Below are positions 51,634 through 60,436 of a stretch of DNA of 64,000 bases, one piece after another. Below the pieces are notes generated by a model. The model searched no databases and was not told the origin of the DNA. It saw only the letters and a program-made list of their open reading frames with translations. The position numbers and the translations under genes were made by a program. The stretch covers positions 186,001 through 250,000 of the forward strand of contig NZ_JADEVT010000003.1 of the NCBI RefSeq assembly GCF_030466625.1. Reading direction: 5' to 3'. Positions within the stretch are counted from its first letter, which is position 1. Each line of letters starts with the position of its first letter. The DNA comes from Nocardioides sp. ChNu-153 (GTDB lineage: Bacteria > Actinomycetota > Actinomycetes > Propionibacteriales > Nocardioidaceae).

Positions 51634-53049
51634 TCACTGCGCCATGTCGACGAAGCGCGAGTAGTGGCCCTGGAACGCCACGACGATGTCGCGGGTGGGC
51701 CCGTTGCGGTGCTTGGCGATGATGAGGTCGGCCTCGCCGGGGCGGGTCGACTCCTTCTCGTAGACGTCGTCGCGGTGCAGCAGCACGACCATGTCGGCGT
51801 CCTGCTCGATCGAGCCCGACTCGCGCAGGTCGCTGACCATGGGGCGCTTGTCGGAGCGCTGCTCGGAACCACGGTTGAGCTGCGACAGCGCGATGACCGG
51901 CACCTCGAGCTCCTTGGCCAGCAGCTTGATCTGCCGGGAGAACTCCGAGACCTCGAGCTGGCGGCTCTCGACCTTCTTGCCCGAGCTCATCAGCTGCAGG
52001 TAGTCGATGACGACGAGGCGCAGGTCGTGCTTCTGCTTGAGCCGCCGCGCCTTCGCGCGGATCTCCATCATCGTCAGGTTCGGGCTGTCGTCGATGAAGA
52101 TCGGCGCGCTCGACACCTCGCCCATCTTCTTCGCGAGCTTCGCCCAGTCGTCGTCGGTCATCTGGCCGTTGCGGATGTGGTTCAGCGGCACCCGCGCCTC
52201 GGCCGAGAGCAGGCGCATCGTGATCTCGGCCCGGTTCATCTCCAGGCTGAAGAAGACGCTGGTGAGGTTGTTGTGGATGGACGCGGCGCGGCAGAAGTCC
52301 AGCGCCAGCGTGGACTTACCCATGGCGGGTCGCGCGGCGATGATGATCATCTGCCCGGCGTGCAGGCCGTTGGTCAGCTCGTCGAAGTCCACGAAGCCGG
52401 TGGGCACGCCGTACACCCCGCCGTCGCGGTTGCCGATCGCCTCGATCTCGTCGAGGACGCCCTCCATGATGTCGGCCAACGGCGCGTAGTCCTCGCTCGC
52501 CCGCTTCTCCGTGATCTTGAAGATCTCGGCCTGCGCGGTGTCGACGATGTCGTCGACCTGGCCCTCGCCCGAGTACCCCAGCTGCACCACCTTGGTGCCG
52601 GCCTCGACGAGGCGCCGCAGGATCGCCTTCTCCCGCACGATCTCCGCGTAGTACCCCGCGTTCGCCGCGATCGGCACGTTCGCCGAGAGCGTGTGCAGGT
52701 ACGGCGCGCCCCCCACCCGCTGCAGCTCGCCCTTGCGGTGCAGCTCGGCGGCGACGGTCACGGGGTCCGCGGGCTCGCCGCGGCCGTAGAGGTCGATGAT
52801 CGCGTCGAAGACGATCTCGTGGGCCGGCCGGTAGAAGTCGGTGCCCTTGATGGACTCGACGACGTCGGCGATCGCGTCCTTGCTCAGCAGCATCGACCCG
52901 AGCACCGACTGCTCTGCGGCGTTGTCCTGCGGCGGGGTCCGGTCGCCGGGTCGCGAGGGGGCCTCGCCGGGGCTGTACGACGACGGCCCGTCGCCCCACT
53001 CCTCGGGCGGCGGGGCGCCGTAGTCCTGGTCTCGCTGCGTGACGCTCAC
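51634..53049 (-). CDS. dnaB: Replicative DNA helicase DnaB
   Basis: A 471-residue hexameric helicase. The N-terminal domain (PPQDNAAEQSVLGSMLLSKDAIADV) binds primase; the RecA-like motor has Walker A ARPAMGKSTLALDF, Walker B RLVVIDYLQLM, and motif H4 SQLNRGSEQR with the DLRESGSIEQDAD arginine-finger region. No intein interrupts it, unlike several mycobacterial dnaB genes. GTG start at 53049. It stands apart from the ribosomal-protein operon because a divergent MATE gene intervenes; a run of DnaA-like boxes lies upstream. Confidence 0.97.
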   Translation of the reverse strand: MSVTQRDQDYGAPPPEEWGDGPSSYSPGEAPSRPGDRTPPQDNAAEQSVLGSMLLSKDAIADVVESIKGTDFYRPAHEIVFDAIIDLYGRGEPADPVTVAAELHRKGELQRVGGAPYLHTLSANVPIAANAGYYAEIVREKAILRRLVEAGTKVVQLGYSGEGQVDDIVDTAQAEIFKITEKRASEDYAPLADIMEGVLDEIEAIGNRDGGVYGVPTGFVDFDELTNGLHAGQMIIIAARPAMGKSTLALDFCRAASIHNNLTSVFFSLEMNRAEITMRLLSAEARVPLNHIRNGQMTDDDWAKLAKKMGEVSSAPIFIDDSPNLTMMEIRAKARRLKQKHDLRLVVIDYLQLMSSGKKVESRQLEVSEFSRQIKLLAKELEVPVIALSQLNRGSEQRSDKRPMVSDLRESGSIEQDADMVVLLHRDDVYEKESTRPGEADLIIAKHRNGPTRDIVVAFQGHYSRFVDMAQ

Positions 53050-53181
53050 GGCTCCCCTTCCTGGCGCGTTCCCCGTCGACGTCCGACCCCGAGACGAGGC
53101 TAGGACCGGCCATCGACAGTCTTGGCTGGCGACCGGGAGAGGCCCGACCGTACGCGCCCGGAGGGGGCTCGCGACACCACC

Positions 53182-53480
53182 TTCTCCACAGCCCCTGGGG
53201 ATAACTGGGGAAAGTCCGTGGAGGACGCGGCGTGGCGGTCCTCCCCGCCTGGGGAGAACCCCGTGGAGAAGCGCGCCGCGGCTAGTTGCCAATGCTCTGA
53301 CCTGGTGAAACGCAGTCTCAGACCTGTGGAGCAAAACTTGTGCCCTGTGGATTCGCGATCGCCGTCCCCCGGGCCCGGACCACCCGCCCACGAGGCCTCC
53401 CACACGGGGATATGCACAGGTTGTCCCCAATACAAGCACCGGGGCCGGGATGTCCACCGAACCGGCGAATCTTGTCCCAA
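53182..53480. promoter_or_regulatory. Cluster of near-consensus DnaA boxes upstream of dnaB
   Basis: Within 300 nt of the dnaB/MATE divergent spacer are several 9-mers one mismatch from TTRTSCACA: TTCTCCACA (53182-53190), TTATCCCCA on the minus strand (53196-53204), ATATGCACA (about 53410-53418) and TTGTCCCCA (53421-53429). Further two-mismatch sites lie near 53323 and 53346. The region is poorer in GC than its surroundings. It may be a DnaA-controlled promoter rather than the chromosomal origin. Confidence 0.5.
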
Positions 53481-53497
53481 GCACTAGAGTGCGGACG

Positions 53498-54841
53498 GTG
53501 CTCGGCCCCCGCGATCGCGAGATCCTCCGCCTCGCCGTCCCGGCCTTCCTGGCCCTCGTCGCCGAGCCCCTCTTCCTGCTCTCCGACGCCGCGATCGTCG
53601 GCCACGTCGGCACGGCCGAGCTCGCCGGCGTCGGCATCGCCTCCGTCGTCCTGCAGACCTTCGTCGGCGTGTGCGTCTTCCTCGCCTACGGCACCACCGC
53701 GGCCGTCGCGCGCCACCTCGGCGCCGGCGACCTGCGCCGCGCGCTGGCCCAGGGCATCGACGGCATCTGGCTCGCCGTCGCCATCGGCGTCGTCGTCACC
53801 GTCGTCGGCATCCCCCTGGCCGGCCCCCTCGTCGGGCTCTTCGGCGCCGGGGCGGAGGTCAGCGGCCACGCCACGACGTACCTCCGGATCTCCCTGCTCG
53901 GCGCCGCCCCCCTGCTCGTCATGCTCGCCGCGACCGGCGTGCTCCGCGGGCTGCAGGACGTGCGCACCCCGCTCGTCGTCGCCGTCCTCGGCAACGGGCT
54001 CAACATCGTGCTCAACCTGCTCCTCGTGTACGGCGCCGGCCCCGTCCCCGCGCTCGGCGTCGCCGGCTCCGCCACCGGGTCCGTCCTCGCCCAGCTCGCC
54101 AGCGCCGCCGTGCTCGCCGCCGTCGTGGCCCGGGGCGCCCGGCGCCACGGGGCGCCGCTGGGCCCCGACCTGCCGGGGATCCGCGCGGCCGGGCGGTCCG
54201 GCGTACCCCTCGTCGTGCGCACCCTCACCCTGCGCGCCGCGCTGCTCGTCACGACGTACGCCGCCACCCTCGCCGCGACCCAGGGCTCCGGCAGCGCCGT
54301 CACGCTCGCGACCCACCAGCTCGCCTTCACGCTGTGGACGTTCCTGGCCTTCGTGCTCGACGCCATCGCCATCGCCGCCCAGGCGCTCACCGGCCGGTCG
54401 CTGGGCGCCGGCGACCTCGAGGACACCCGCGCCACCACCCGGCGGATGGTGCAGTGGGGCATCGGCAGCGGGGTCGTCACCGGTGCGCTGCTCGCCGCCT
54501 CGAGCCCGTGGCTCGGCGCGCTGTTCACCCCCGACACCGGCGTGCACGACCTGCTGGTGCCCGTCCTGCTCGTCATCGCCGTCGGTCAGCCACTGGCCGG
54601 GGTGGTGTTCGTGCTCGACGGCGTCCTCATCGGCGCCGGCGACGGGCGCTACCTCGCGTGGGGTGGCGTCGTCGTGCTCGCGGTCTACGCCCCGGTCGTC
54701 CTCGTGCTCGCGCACGTGGCGAGCCACCTCGTCGTGATCTGGGCGGCCCTCGCGTTCGTGTTCATGGGCGCCCGCGGCGTCGTGCTGGTACGGCGCGCCC
54801 GCACCGACGCGTGGATGGTCACCGGCGCCCCCGCGCGCTGA
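53498..54841 (+). CDS. MATE-family (DinF-like) efflux transporter
   Basis: A 447-residue multidrug and toxin extrusion-type transporter with 12 helices. LRLAVPAFLALVAEPLFLLSDAAIVGHVGTAELAGVGIAS and the mirrored late half (FVLDAIAIAAQALTGRSLGAGD) are typical of the DinF branch. TAGAGT (53485-53490) lies 7 nt before GTG 53498, so that start is used; GTG 53489 and ATG 53450 are alternatives. It sits between dnaB and rplI, in opposite orientation. Confidence 0.85.
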   Translation: MLGPRDREILRLAVPAFLALVAEPLFLLSDAAIVGHVGTAELAGVGIASVVLQTFVGVCVFLAYGTTAAVARHLGAGDLRRALAQGIDGIWLAVAIGVVVTVVGIPLAGPLVGLFGAGAEVSGHATTYLRISLLGAAPLLVMLAATGVLRGLQDVRTPLVVAVLGNGLNIVLNLLLVYGAGPVPALGVAGSATGSVLAQLASAAVLAAVVARGARRHGAPLGPDLPGIRAAGRSGVPLVVRTLTLRAALLVTTYAATLAATQGSGSAVTLATHQLAFTLWTFLAFVLDAIAIAAQALTGRSLGAGDLEDTRATTRRMVQWGIGSGVVTGALLAASSPWLGALFTPDTGVHDLLVPVLLVIAVGQPLAGVVFVLDGVLIGAGDGRYLAWGGVVVLAVYAPVVLVLAHVASHLVVIWAALAFVFMGARGVVLVRRARTDAWMVTGAPAR

Positions 54842-54976
54842 CCCCGACCGGCTCGCCCACCGCGCCGCCCCGTAGTCCCTGACGTTCTCGACGCGACATG
54901 CCGGTCCAGGGCGTCGGAAAGGGTCCGGGACCAACCGGCCGCGGCGACACCCCGCCGTACCCCGGCGGCGCCGGGC

Positions 54977-55031
54977 GTCTCCTGCGGTGCTGATGTCTCC
55001 TGCGGTGCTGGAGCGTCTGGATGCACCGCAG
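54977..55031. repeat. Direct repeat and stem downstream of the MATE gene
   Basis: GTCTCCTGCGGTGCTG occurs twice (54977-54992, 54995-55010). The second copy also pairs with GCACCGCAG (55023-55031) as a 9-bp stem with a 14-nt loop. It may terminate MATE transcription. The rest of 54842-55128 shows only one dispersed CCGCCGTACC motif (54952). Confidence 0.55.
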
Positions 55032-55128
55032 ACCGCGTGTGCAGTAGACCGGACACCGCGTTACACGGGGCGGGCCGCCACATCCCCCGGGCGCGGGCGG
55101 CCGGCGACCACGCCCCGGAGAACGCGGA

Positions 55129-55160
55129 ACGGGCCGCCCTCCCGCAGGAGGACGGCCCGT
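55129..55160 (-). terminator. Likely terminator of the rpsF-ssb-rpsR-rplI operon
   Basis: A 14-bp GC-rich stem (55129-55142 with 55147-55160, one mismatch) around a CGCA loop lies 25 nt after the rplI stop. On the minus strand it is followed by a moderately T-rich stretch (TTCCGCGTTCTCC). This fits an intrinsic or hairpin-assisted terminator. Confidence 0.7.
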
Positions 55161-55185
55161 CCGGAGCCGGTGACGAGGGGACTCG

Positions 55186-55632
55186 TCAGGCGGGCTGCAC
55201 GTTCAGCGACACGGCGGCGGAGACGTCGTCGTGGAGCTTGACCGACACGGCGTGGGCGCCGAGCGACTTGATCGGGTTGGTGACCACGATCGTGCGCTTG
55301 TCGACGGGCTCGCCCGTCGTGCCCTTGATGGCGTCGGCGATCTCGGCGACCGTGACGGCGCCGAAGAGGCGACCGCCCTGGCCCGAGCGGACCTTGACGT
55401 CCACCGTGGTGCCCTCGAGCTTGCCCTTGATCTCCTCGGCGTGCGCCTGGTCGCGCACGGCACGGGAGGCACGGGCCGCCTTGATGGACTCGACGGTCTT
55501 CTCCGCACCACGCGTCCACGCGATGGCGACACCGCGGGGCACGAGGTAGTTGCGGCCGTAGCCCGGCTTCACGTCGACGACGTCACCGGCAGCGCCGAGA
55601 CCGTCGACTTCCTGGGTCAGGATGAGCTTCAT
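55186..55632 (-). CDS. rplI: 50S ribosomal protein L9
   Basis: A 148-residue L9: the N-terminal [36 protein letters not shown] binds 23S rRNA, followed by the connecting helix and the C-terminal domain ([36 protein letters not shown]). Length is normal. It is the last gene of the rpsF-ssb-rpsR-rplI operon, 20 nt after rpsR. Confidence 0.98.
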   Translation of the reverse strand: MKLILTQEVDGLGAAGDVVDVKPGYGRNYLVPRGVAIAWTRGAEKTVESIKAARASRAVRDQAHAEEIKGKLEGTTVDVKVRSGQGGRLFGAVTVAEIADAIKGTTGEPVDKRTIVVTNPIKSLGAHAVSVKLHDDVSAAVSLNVQPA

Positions 55633-55652
55633 GTTGTTTCCGACTCTCCTTC

Positions 55653-55889
55653 TCAGCGACCGGCCGACGAGTACGGCAGCAGGGCGACCTCGCGGGCGTT
55701 CTTGATCGCCATGGCGATCTTGCGCTGCTCCTGGACGCTGACGCCCGTGACGCGGCGCGCACGGATCTTGCCGCGGTCGGAGATGAACTTCCGCAGCAGG
55801 TTGACGTCCTTGTAGTCGATGTACGTGACGCCCGCAGCCTTGAGGGGGTTCTGCTTCTTCTTGGGCTTGCGGATGACTGGCTTCGCCAT
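55653..55889 (-). CDS. rpsR: 30S ribosomal protein S18
   Basis: A 78-residue S18: [60 protein letters not shown] is fully conserved. No CXXC zinc motif is seen at the N-terminus, so it is the zinc-independent (C-minus) form. It is in the operon with ssb and rplI; S6 and S18 form a pair on the small subunit. Confidence 0.98.
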   Translation of the reverse strand: MAKPVIRKPKKKQNPLKAAGVTYIDYKDVNLLRKFISDRGKIRARRVTGVSVQEQRKIAMAIKNAREVALLPYSSAGR

Positions 55890-56000
55890 TGTGGTGCTCC
55901 TCTAGTCAGAGCCCGGCCGAGGCCGGAATGGGATGGTGGAACAGGTTTGTCAGACGGTCCCGAGGACCGCCGTTGGGTGAGCCGAGGCTCGCGAGGAGGG

Positions 56001-56591
56001 TCAGAACGGGGGCTCGTCGCCACCGACGCCGGGGGCACCCCACGGGTCGGCCGACTGGCCGCCGCGCGAACCGCCACCCTGCGAGGGCGCGGGCGAGGCC
56101 CACGGGTCGTCGGAGGCTGGGCCGGACGAGCGCTGCGGCCCGCCCTGGTCGAAGCCCCCGCCGCCACCGGCACCGCCGCCGCTGTTGCCGCCCCCACCGA
56201 AGCCGCCGCCACCGCCACCGCCGGAGCGGGTGGCGCGGGCGACCTTGGCAGTCGCGAACTTCAGCGACGGACCGACCTCCTCGACCTCGATCTCGAAGAC
56301 GGTGCGCTTCTCGCCCTCACGGGTCTCGTAGCTCCGCGCCTTCAGGCGACCCTGGACGACGACACGCATGCCGCGCTGCAGCGACTCGGCGACGTTCTCC
56401 GCCGCCTGGCGCCACACCGAGCACGAGAGGAACAGCGCTTCGCCGTCCTCCCAGTCGTTGGTCTGGCGGTTGAACGTGCGCGGCGTCGACGCGATCCGGA
56501 AGTTCGCCACGGCCGCACCCGAGGGGGTGAAGCGCAGCTCCGGGTCGTCGACCATGTTGCCGACCACGGTGATGACGGTCTCGCCTGCCAT
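56001..56591 (-). CDS. ssb: Single-stranded DNA-binding protein
   Basis: A 196-residue SSB. The OB-fold is residues 1-110 ([53 protein letters not shown]). A long Gly-rich linker follows and ends in GGDEPPF, the acidic partner-binding tip. It protects ssDNA and recruits replication proteins. Part of the rpsF-ssb-rpsR-rplI operon, the general actinobacterial arrangement. Confidence 0.97.
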   Translation of the reverse strand: MAGETVITVVGNMVDDPELRFTPSGAAVANFRIASTPRTFNRQTNDWEDGEALFLSCSVWRQAAENVAESLQRGMRVVVQGRLKARSYETREGEKRTVFEIEVEEVGPSLKFATAKVARATRSGGGGGGGFGGGGNSGGGAGGGGGFDQGGPQRSSGPASDDPWASPAPSQGGGSRGGQSADPWGAPGVGGDEPPF

Positions 56592-56727
56592 GTCAGGTCT
56601 CCTCGTGAAGTCTCAGCCCGTCGGGCCGCCCTGCGGTGTCGCGGGGCCTAGCGCCGGGGTCGTGCCACATCGTCGCCCGTGGCGACCCCGCGGCGCGACC
56701 CCTACTTCCCTGCTTGTGGAAGGACGC

Positions 56728-57024
56728 TCAGCCGCGGATGTCGGGGCGGATGACCTTGGTCCGGAGGATCGACTCGTTCAGACCGAGCTGACGGTCGAGC
56801 TCCTTCACCGTCGCCGGCTCAGCCTGGAGGCTGATGACGACGTAGATGCCCTCGGCGTTCTTCTTGATCTCGTAGGCCAGGCGACGCCGGCCCCACACGT
56901 CGACGTTCTCGACGGTGCCGCCGTCCTTGCGGACGACGTTCTCGAGGTACTTGTCGAGCGACGGGGCGACCGTCCGCTCCTCGAGGCTGGGGTCGAGGAT
57001 GACCATCACTTCGTATGCACGCAC
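56728..57024 (-). CDS. rpsF: 30S ribosomal protein S6
   Basis: A 98-residue S6: [96 protein letters not shown] 57024 gives the family start; GTG 57036 overlaps the GGAGGT ribosome-binding site and is rejected. First gene of the operon. Confidence 0.97.
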   Translation of the reverse strand: MRAYEVMVILDPSLEERTVAPSLDKYLENVVRKDGGTVENVDVWGRRRLAYEIKKNAEGIYVVISLQAEPATVKELDRQLGLNESILRTKVIRPDIRG

Positions 57025-57188
57025 AGCGGTCTCCACCTCCTCTGGACTAGGCGACCACGGTCTCTCCGTGGCAGGAGGGCTCTGCGTCCACCCCCTCGCC
57101 GGCTCGCACGGGTACGACGCCGGCAGCGTGGGTGGGTGTCCTCGCCGTACCCCGTCGGTCGGGGCCGCACGAAAGACCCCTGAAGATA
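57025..57188 (-). promoter_or_regulatory. rpsF promoter and leader
   Basis: On the minus strand an extended -10 TGCTATCTT (57180s, -10 TATCTT at 57183-57188) lies about 150 nt upstream of rpsF, giving an unusually long leader. The leader has a small hairpin CCACGG-AGAGA-CCGTGG (57055-57071) near the ribosome-binding site. S6:S18 leader-type autoregulation is possible but the consensus was not established here. Confidence 0.45.
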
Positions 57189-57284
57189 GCAGCGCCGCGC
57201 CTCGAACGCCGAAATCCCTCCACCGGTGGTCCCCGCCGGCCGCGGCGGGATTGCGCCGGGCCGCCTCGGGGCAGGACGCGGGCC

Positions 57285-58175
57285 ATGACCGACGAGACCA
57301 CCGTGCCCGCCCGCCACGTCGACATCCGCCTCGACGGCGTCGAGATCGACGGGCGGCTGTTCGCCTACCCGGTCCTGCTGGAGGACCTGGCGCAGATCTT
57401 CACCACCGAGCCGTTCGACATCCCCCCGTCGAAGCGCAACCGCGGCTCGTGGTGGTGGCGGGCCGAGGGCGTCGCCGCCGGGACGAGGGACGAGGTGCAC
57501 GCCGAGAGCCTCCGGTTCACCGTCGACGAGGTGGACCGGGAGGTGCTGATCGAGGGCGTGCCGTTCGGCGAGGAGTTCGGACCCACGGGCCCGACCTACC
57601 CCAGCCGGGACTTCGGCACCGGCTTCGTCATGGTGCACCGCTCGGACCCCGGGCCCGACCAGCACGTGCGCGAGGTGATCGTCGAGCAGAAGGTGCCGCG
57701 CCGGCGGGCAGCCCCGAGGAAGAAGGCGCCGGCCCCCGCCGCACCCCCCACACCCCCCGCCGTCGTGGGCTTCGCCGACCTCAACCTGAAGCTCGCGGTC
57801 GTGCAGGTCCTCATGTACGAGAAGGGGCTGCTGACCCCCCGGTTCGTCGTGGACGACTTCGTCGACACCTGCGAGCGGGAGATCGACCTCGTCACGGAGG
57901 GCCACGAGCCCATCCCCGAGGTGCTCGCGCACTTCGCCGCGCTCGAGATCCCCGAGGAGCTGCTCGCCGAGGTGGACGAGATCTACATGGACGGCGGCAA
58001 CGACGTCTACCTGCAGGTCGCGCCGCAGTGGGACGGCGAGAGCAGCGCGTTCGACGTGCGGCGGTGGGACGACCTCGACCGGCTCCCCGCTCTTCGCTCC
58101 GTCACCGTCATGGGCGGGGACGAGGCGACGCTGGCCCTGCTGCGCGACCGCGGCATCGACGCCCAGCCGCTGTAG
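57285..58175 (+). CDS. Uncharacterised two-domain protein (DUF6892-like C-terminus)
   Basis: A 296-residue soluble protein. Residues 1-135 hold a beta-rich domain ([48 protein letters not shown]). A basic [17 protein letters not shown] linker leads to a second domain ([61 protein letters not shown]) resembling DUF6892, a family often near toxin/immunity genes. No ribosome-binding site is seen. Function unknown. Confidence 0.6.
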   Translation: MTDETTVPARHVDIRLDGVEIDGRLFAYPVLLEDLAQIFTTEPFDIPPSKRNRGSWWWRAEGVAAGTRDEVHAESLRFTVDEVDREVLIEGVPFGEEFGPTGPTYPSRDFGTGFVMVHRSDPGPDQHVREVIVEQKVPRRRAAPRKKAPAPAAPPTPPAVVGFADLNLKLAVVQVLMYEKGLLTPRFVVDDFVDTCEREIDLVTEGHEPIPEVLAHFAALEIPEELLAEVDEIYMDGGNDVYLQVAPQWDGESSAFDVRRWDDLDRLPALRSVTVMGGDEATLALLRDRGIDAQPL

Positions 58176-58243
58176 CCGCGCGGCCCCGCCGCCTGCCCGC
58201 CGCCCGCCCCCCGCCGTCGGCGCCCGTCCCTACGATGACGGGC

Positions 58244-59065
58244 ATGAGTGCGCACCCCACCGACCTCGTCATCGGCGCCCACGTGGACCAGGCGGACCCC
58301 ATCGCCGAGGCCCAGGCGCGCCGGGCCCCGGTCGTGCAGATGTTCCTCGGCGACCCGCAGAGCTACAAGGGGCCGGTCGTGGCCTACGCGGGTGGCGCGT
58401 CGGCCCTGCGCGACGCGGCCGCGGCGGCGGGCGTCGGCATCTACGTGCACGCGCCGTACGTCGTGAACGTGGCGACGACGAACAACCGCATCCGCATCCC
58501 GAGCCGCAAGCTCCTGCAGCAGCACGTCGACGCCGCGGCCGAGATCGGCGCGCTCGGCCTCGTCGTCCACGGCGGCCACGTCGGGAAGGACGACGACCCC
58601 GCCAAGGGCTTCGACAACTGGCGCAAGGCGGTCGAGGCGACCGACCTCAAGGTGCCGCTGCTCATCGAGAACACGGCCGGCGGGGAGAACGCGATGACGC
58701 GCTACCTCGACCGCATCCGCGGGGTGTGGGACGCGATCGGCTCCGCCGAGGGCGCCGACCGCGTCGGCTTCTGCCTCGACACCTGCCACGCCCACGCCGG
58801 CGGCAACGCCCTCGAGACCGTCGTCGACGACGTGCTGGCCATCACCGGGCGCATCGACCTGGTGCACGCCAACGACTCCCGCGACGAGTTCGACTCCGGC
58901 GCCGACCGCCACGCCAACTTCGGCGCGGGCCGCATCGACCCCGACCTGCTGGCCGCCGTCGTGCGCGACGCCGGGGCCCCGGTCGTCTGCGAGACCCCCG
59001 GCGGCGCCGACGCGCACGTCGCCGACTTCGCCTGGCTCCGCGAGCGCCTCCCGGCCCGCGGCTGA
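58244..59065 (+). CDS. nfo: Endonuclease IV (AP endonuclease family 2)
   Basis: A 273-residue TIM-barrel AP endonuclease. Metal-binding residues are in HAPYVVN, LVVHGGHVGKD, LLIENTAGGENA, GFCLDTCHAHAGG and LVHANDSRDEFDSGADRHANFGAG. It cuts DNA at abasic sites in base-excision repair. ATG 58244 is used because TACGAT (58231-58236) lies 7 nt before it, so the upstream ATG 58235 is unlikely to be transcribed. Size is normal. Confidence 0.95.
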   Translation: MSAHPTDLVIGAHVDQADPIAEAQARRAPVVQMFLGDPQSYKGPVVAYAGGASALRDAAAAAGVGIYVHAPYVVNVATTNNRIRIPSRKLLQQHVDAAAEIGALGLVVHGGHVGKDDDPAKGFDNWRKAVEATDLKVPLLIENTAGGENAMTRYLDRIRGVWDAIGSAEGADRVGFCLDTCHAHAGGNALETVVDDVLAITGRIDLVHANDSRDEFDSGADRHANFGAGRIDPDLLAAVVRDAGAPVVCETPGGADAHVADFAWLRERLPARG

Positions 59066-59230
59066 CCGGGTCCCCGGGTTTGCCCCCGCCGCACCGCGGG
59101 CACCACACGTCCGGCCGGGGACCCGAGCGTCACGGGGGACCGCTCGGGCCCCCGGCCCACCACGCCCGGCCCCCCGGCCCCTGCCCCGGGCCCCCCGCCG
59201 TACCGCCCCCCGCCCGGTAGCCTCGCCCCC

Positions 59231-60427
59231 GTGACGACGACTCCCTCCCCCCGCCCGGACCCCCGCCCGGAGCACCTGCCGGAGTCGCCCCGAGGACCGC
59301 TGACCGTGCGCACCGTGACGGCGGACGAGCACCGGGCGTTCCTCGCCACCCGGCGCTCCGCCAGCTTCCTGCAGACCCCCGGGTGGGGCGCGGTGAAGGC
59401 GGAGTGGCGCCACGAGTCGATCGGCTGGTTCGACGGCGACGCCCTCGTCGGCGCGGCCCTGGTGCTCTACCGCCAGGTCCCGCGGCTGAAGCGCTACCTC
59501 GCCTACCTGCCCGAGGGCCCGGTCGTCACCTACGACGACGGCGACCTCGCCGGCTGGCTGGCGCCCATGACCCGCCACCTGCGCGGCCAGGGCGCCTTCG
59601 GCATCCGCATCGGCCCGCCGGTCGTCGTCAACCGCTGGGACACCGCGACCGTCAAGGCCGGCATCGCCGACGAGTCCGTGACCCGCCTCGGTGCGCTGCC
59701 GCCCACGCAGCGCGAGCCCGGCGGCGCGACGGTGGTCTCCCAGCTGCTGGAGCTGGGGTGGCAGCGCCTCACCGCCGAGGGCGGCTTCTCCGCGGGCCAG
59801 CCGGCGTTCAACTTCCAGGTGCCGCTGCGCACCGCCGACGGCACGGCCCGCACCGAGGCCGAGGTGCTGGCCGGCATGAACCAGCTGTGGCGGCGCAACA
59901 TCAAGAAGGCCGACAAGGCCGGCGTGGAGGTCACGACCGCGACCGACGACGCGGCGCTCGAGGCCTTCCACGCCCTCTACGTCCACACCGCCGAGCGCGA
60001 CCACTTCACCCCCCGTCCGCTCGCCTACTTCCGCACGATGCGCGACGCGCTGAACGCGGAGGCGCCCGACCGCTTCACGTTCTTCCTCGCCCACCACGAG
60101 GGCGACCTCGTCGCCGCGACGATCGCGATCCGGGTGGGCGCGCACTACTGGTACTCGTACGGCGCGTCGTCGACGGAGAAGCGCGACGTGCGCGGCTCCA
60201 ACGCCGTGCAGTGGGCCATGGTGCGGGCGGCGCTGGCGGCGGACTGCGACGTCTACGACCTGCGGGGCATCACCGAGACCCTCGACACCGACGACGCCCA
60301 CGTGGGTCTCATCCAGTTCAAGGTGGGCACCGGGGGCGAGGCGGTGGAGTACGCCGGTGAGTGGGACCTCCCGGTCAACCGCCTGCTCTACCGCGCGTTC
60401 GACCTCTACATGCGGCGCCGGGGCTGA
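59231..60427 (+). CDS. FemX/FemAB-type peptidoglycan-bridge aminoacyltransferase
   Basis: A 398-residue FemX-like protein made of two GNAT-type folds: SASFLQTPGWGAVKAEWRHESIGWFDGDALVGAALVLYRQVPRLKRYLAYLPEGPVV then a coiled insert (MNQLWRRNIKKADKAGVEVTTATDD) and WYSYGASSTEKRDVRGSNAVQWAMVRAA. It would attach an amino acid from aminoacyl-tRNA to the stem peptide. TAGCCT (59218-59223) is 7 nt before the GTG, so leaderless. It is followed closely by a racemase gene. Confidence 0.88.
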   Translation: MTTTPSPRPDPRPEHLPESPRGPLTVRTVTADEHRAFLATRRSASFLQTPGWGAVKAEWRHESIGWFDGDALVGAALVLYRQVPRLKRYLAYLPEGPVVTYDDGDLAGWLAPMTRHLRGQGAFGIRIGPPVVVNRWDTATVKAGIADESVTRLGALPPTQREPGGATVVSQLLELGWQRLTAEGGFSAGQPAFNFQVPLRTADGTARTEAEVLAGMNQLWRRNIKKADKAGVEVTTATDDAALEAFHALYVHTAERDHFTPRPLAYFRTMRDALNAEAPDRFTFFLAHHEGDLVAATIAIRVGAHYWYSYGASSTEKRDVRGSNAVQWAMVRAALAADCDVYDLRGITETLDTDDAHVGLIQFKVGTGGEAVEYAGEWDLPVNRLLYRAFDLYMRRRG

Positions 60428-60436
60428 GGAGGAACC

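Noticed and set aside
53182..53480. Chromosomal origin oriC
   Set aside because: dnaA, dnaN and rpmH are absent, and dnaB of actinobacteria normally lies away from oriC; the boxes are imperfect.
54685..55083. Minus-strand open frame between rplI and the MATE gene
   Set aside because: No recognised domain, it overlaps the certain MATE 3' end, and the APQETS repeat is only the direct repeat in translation.
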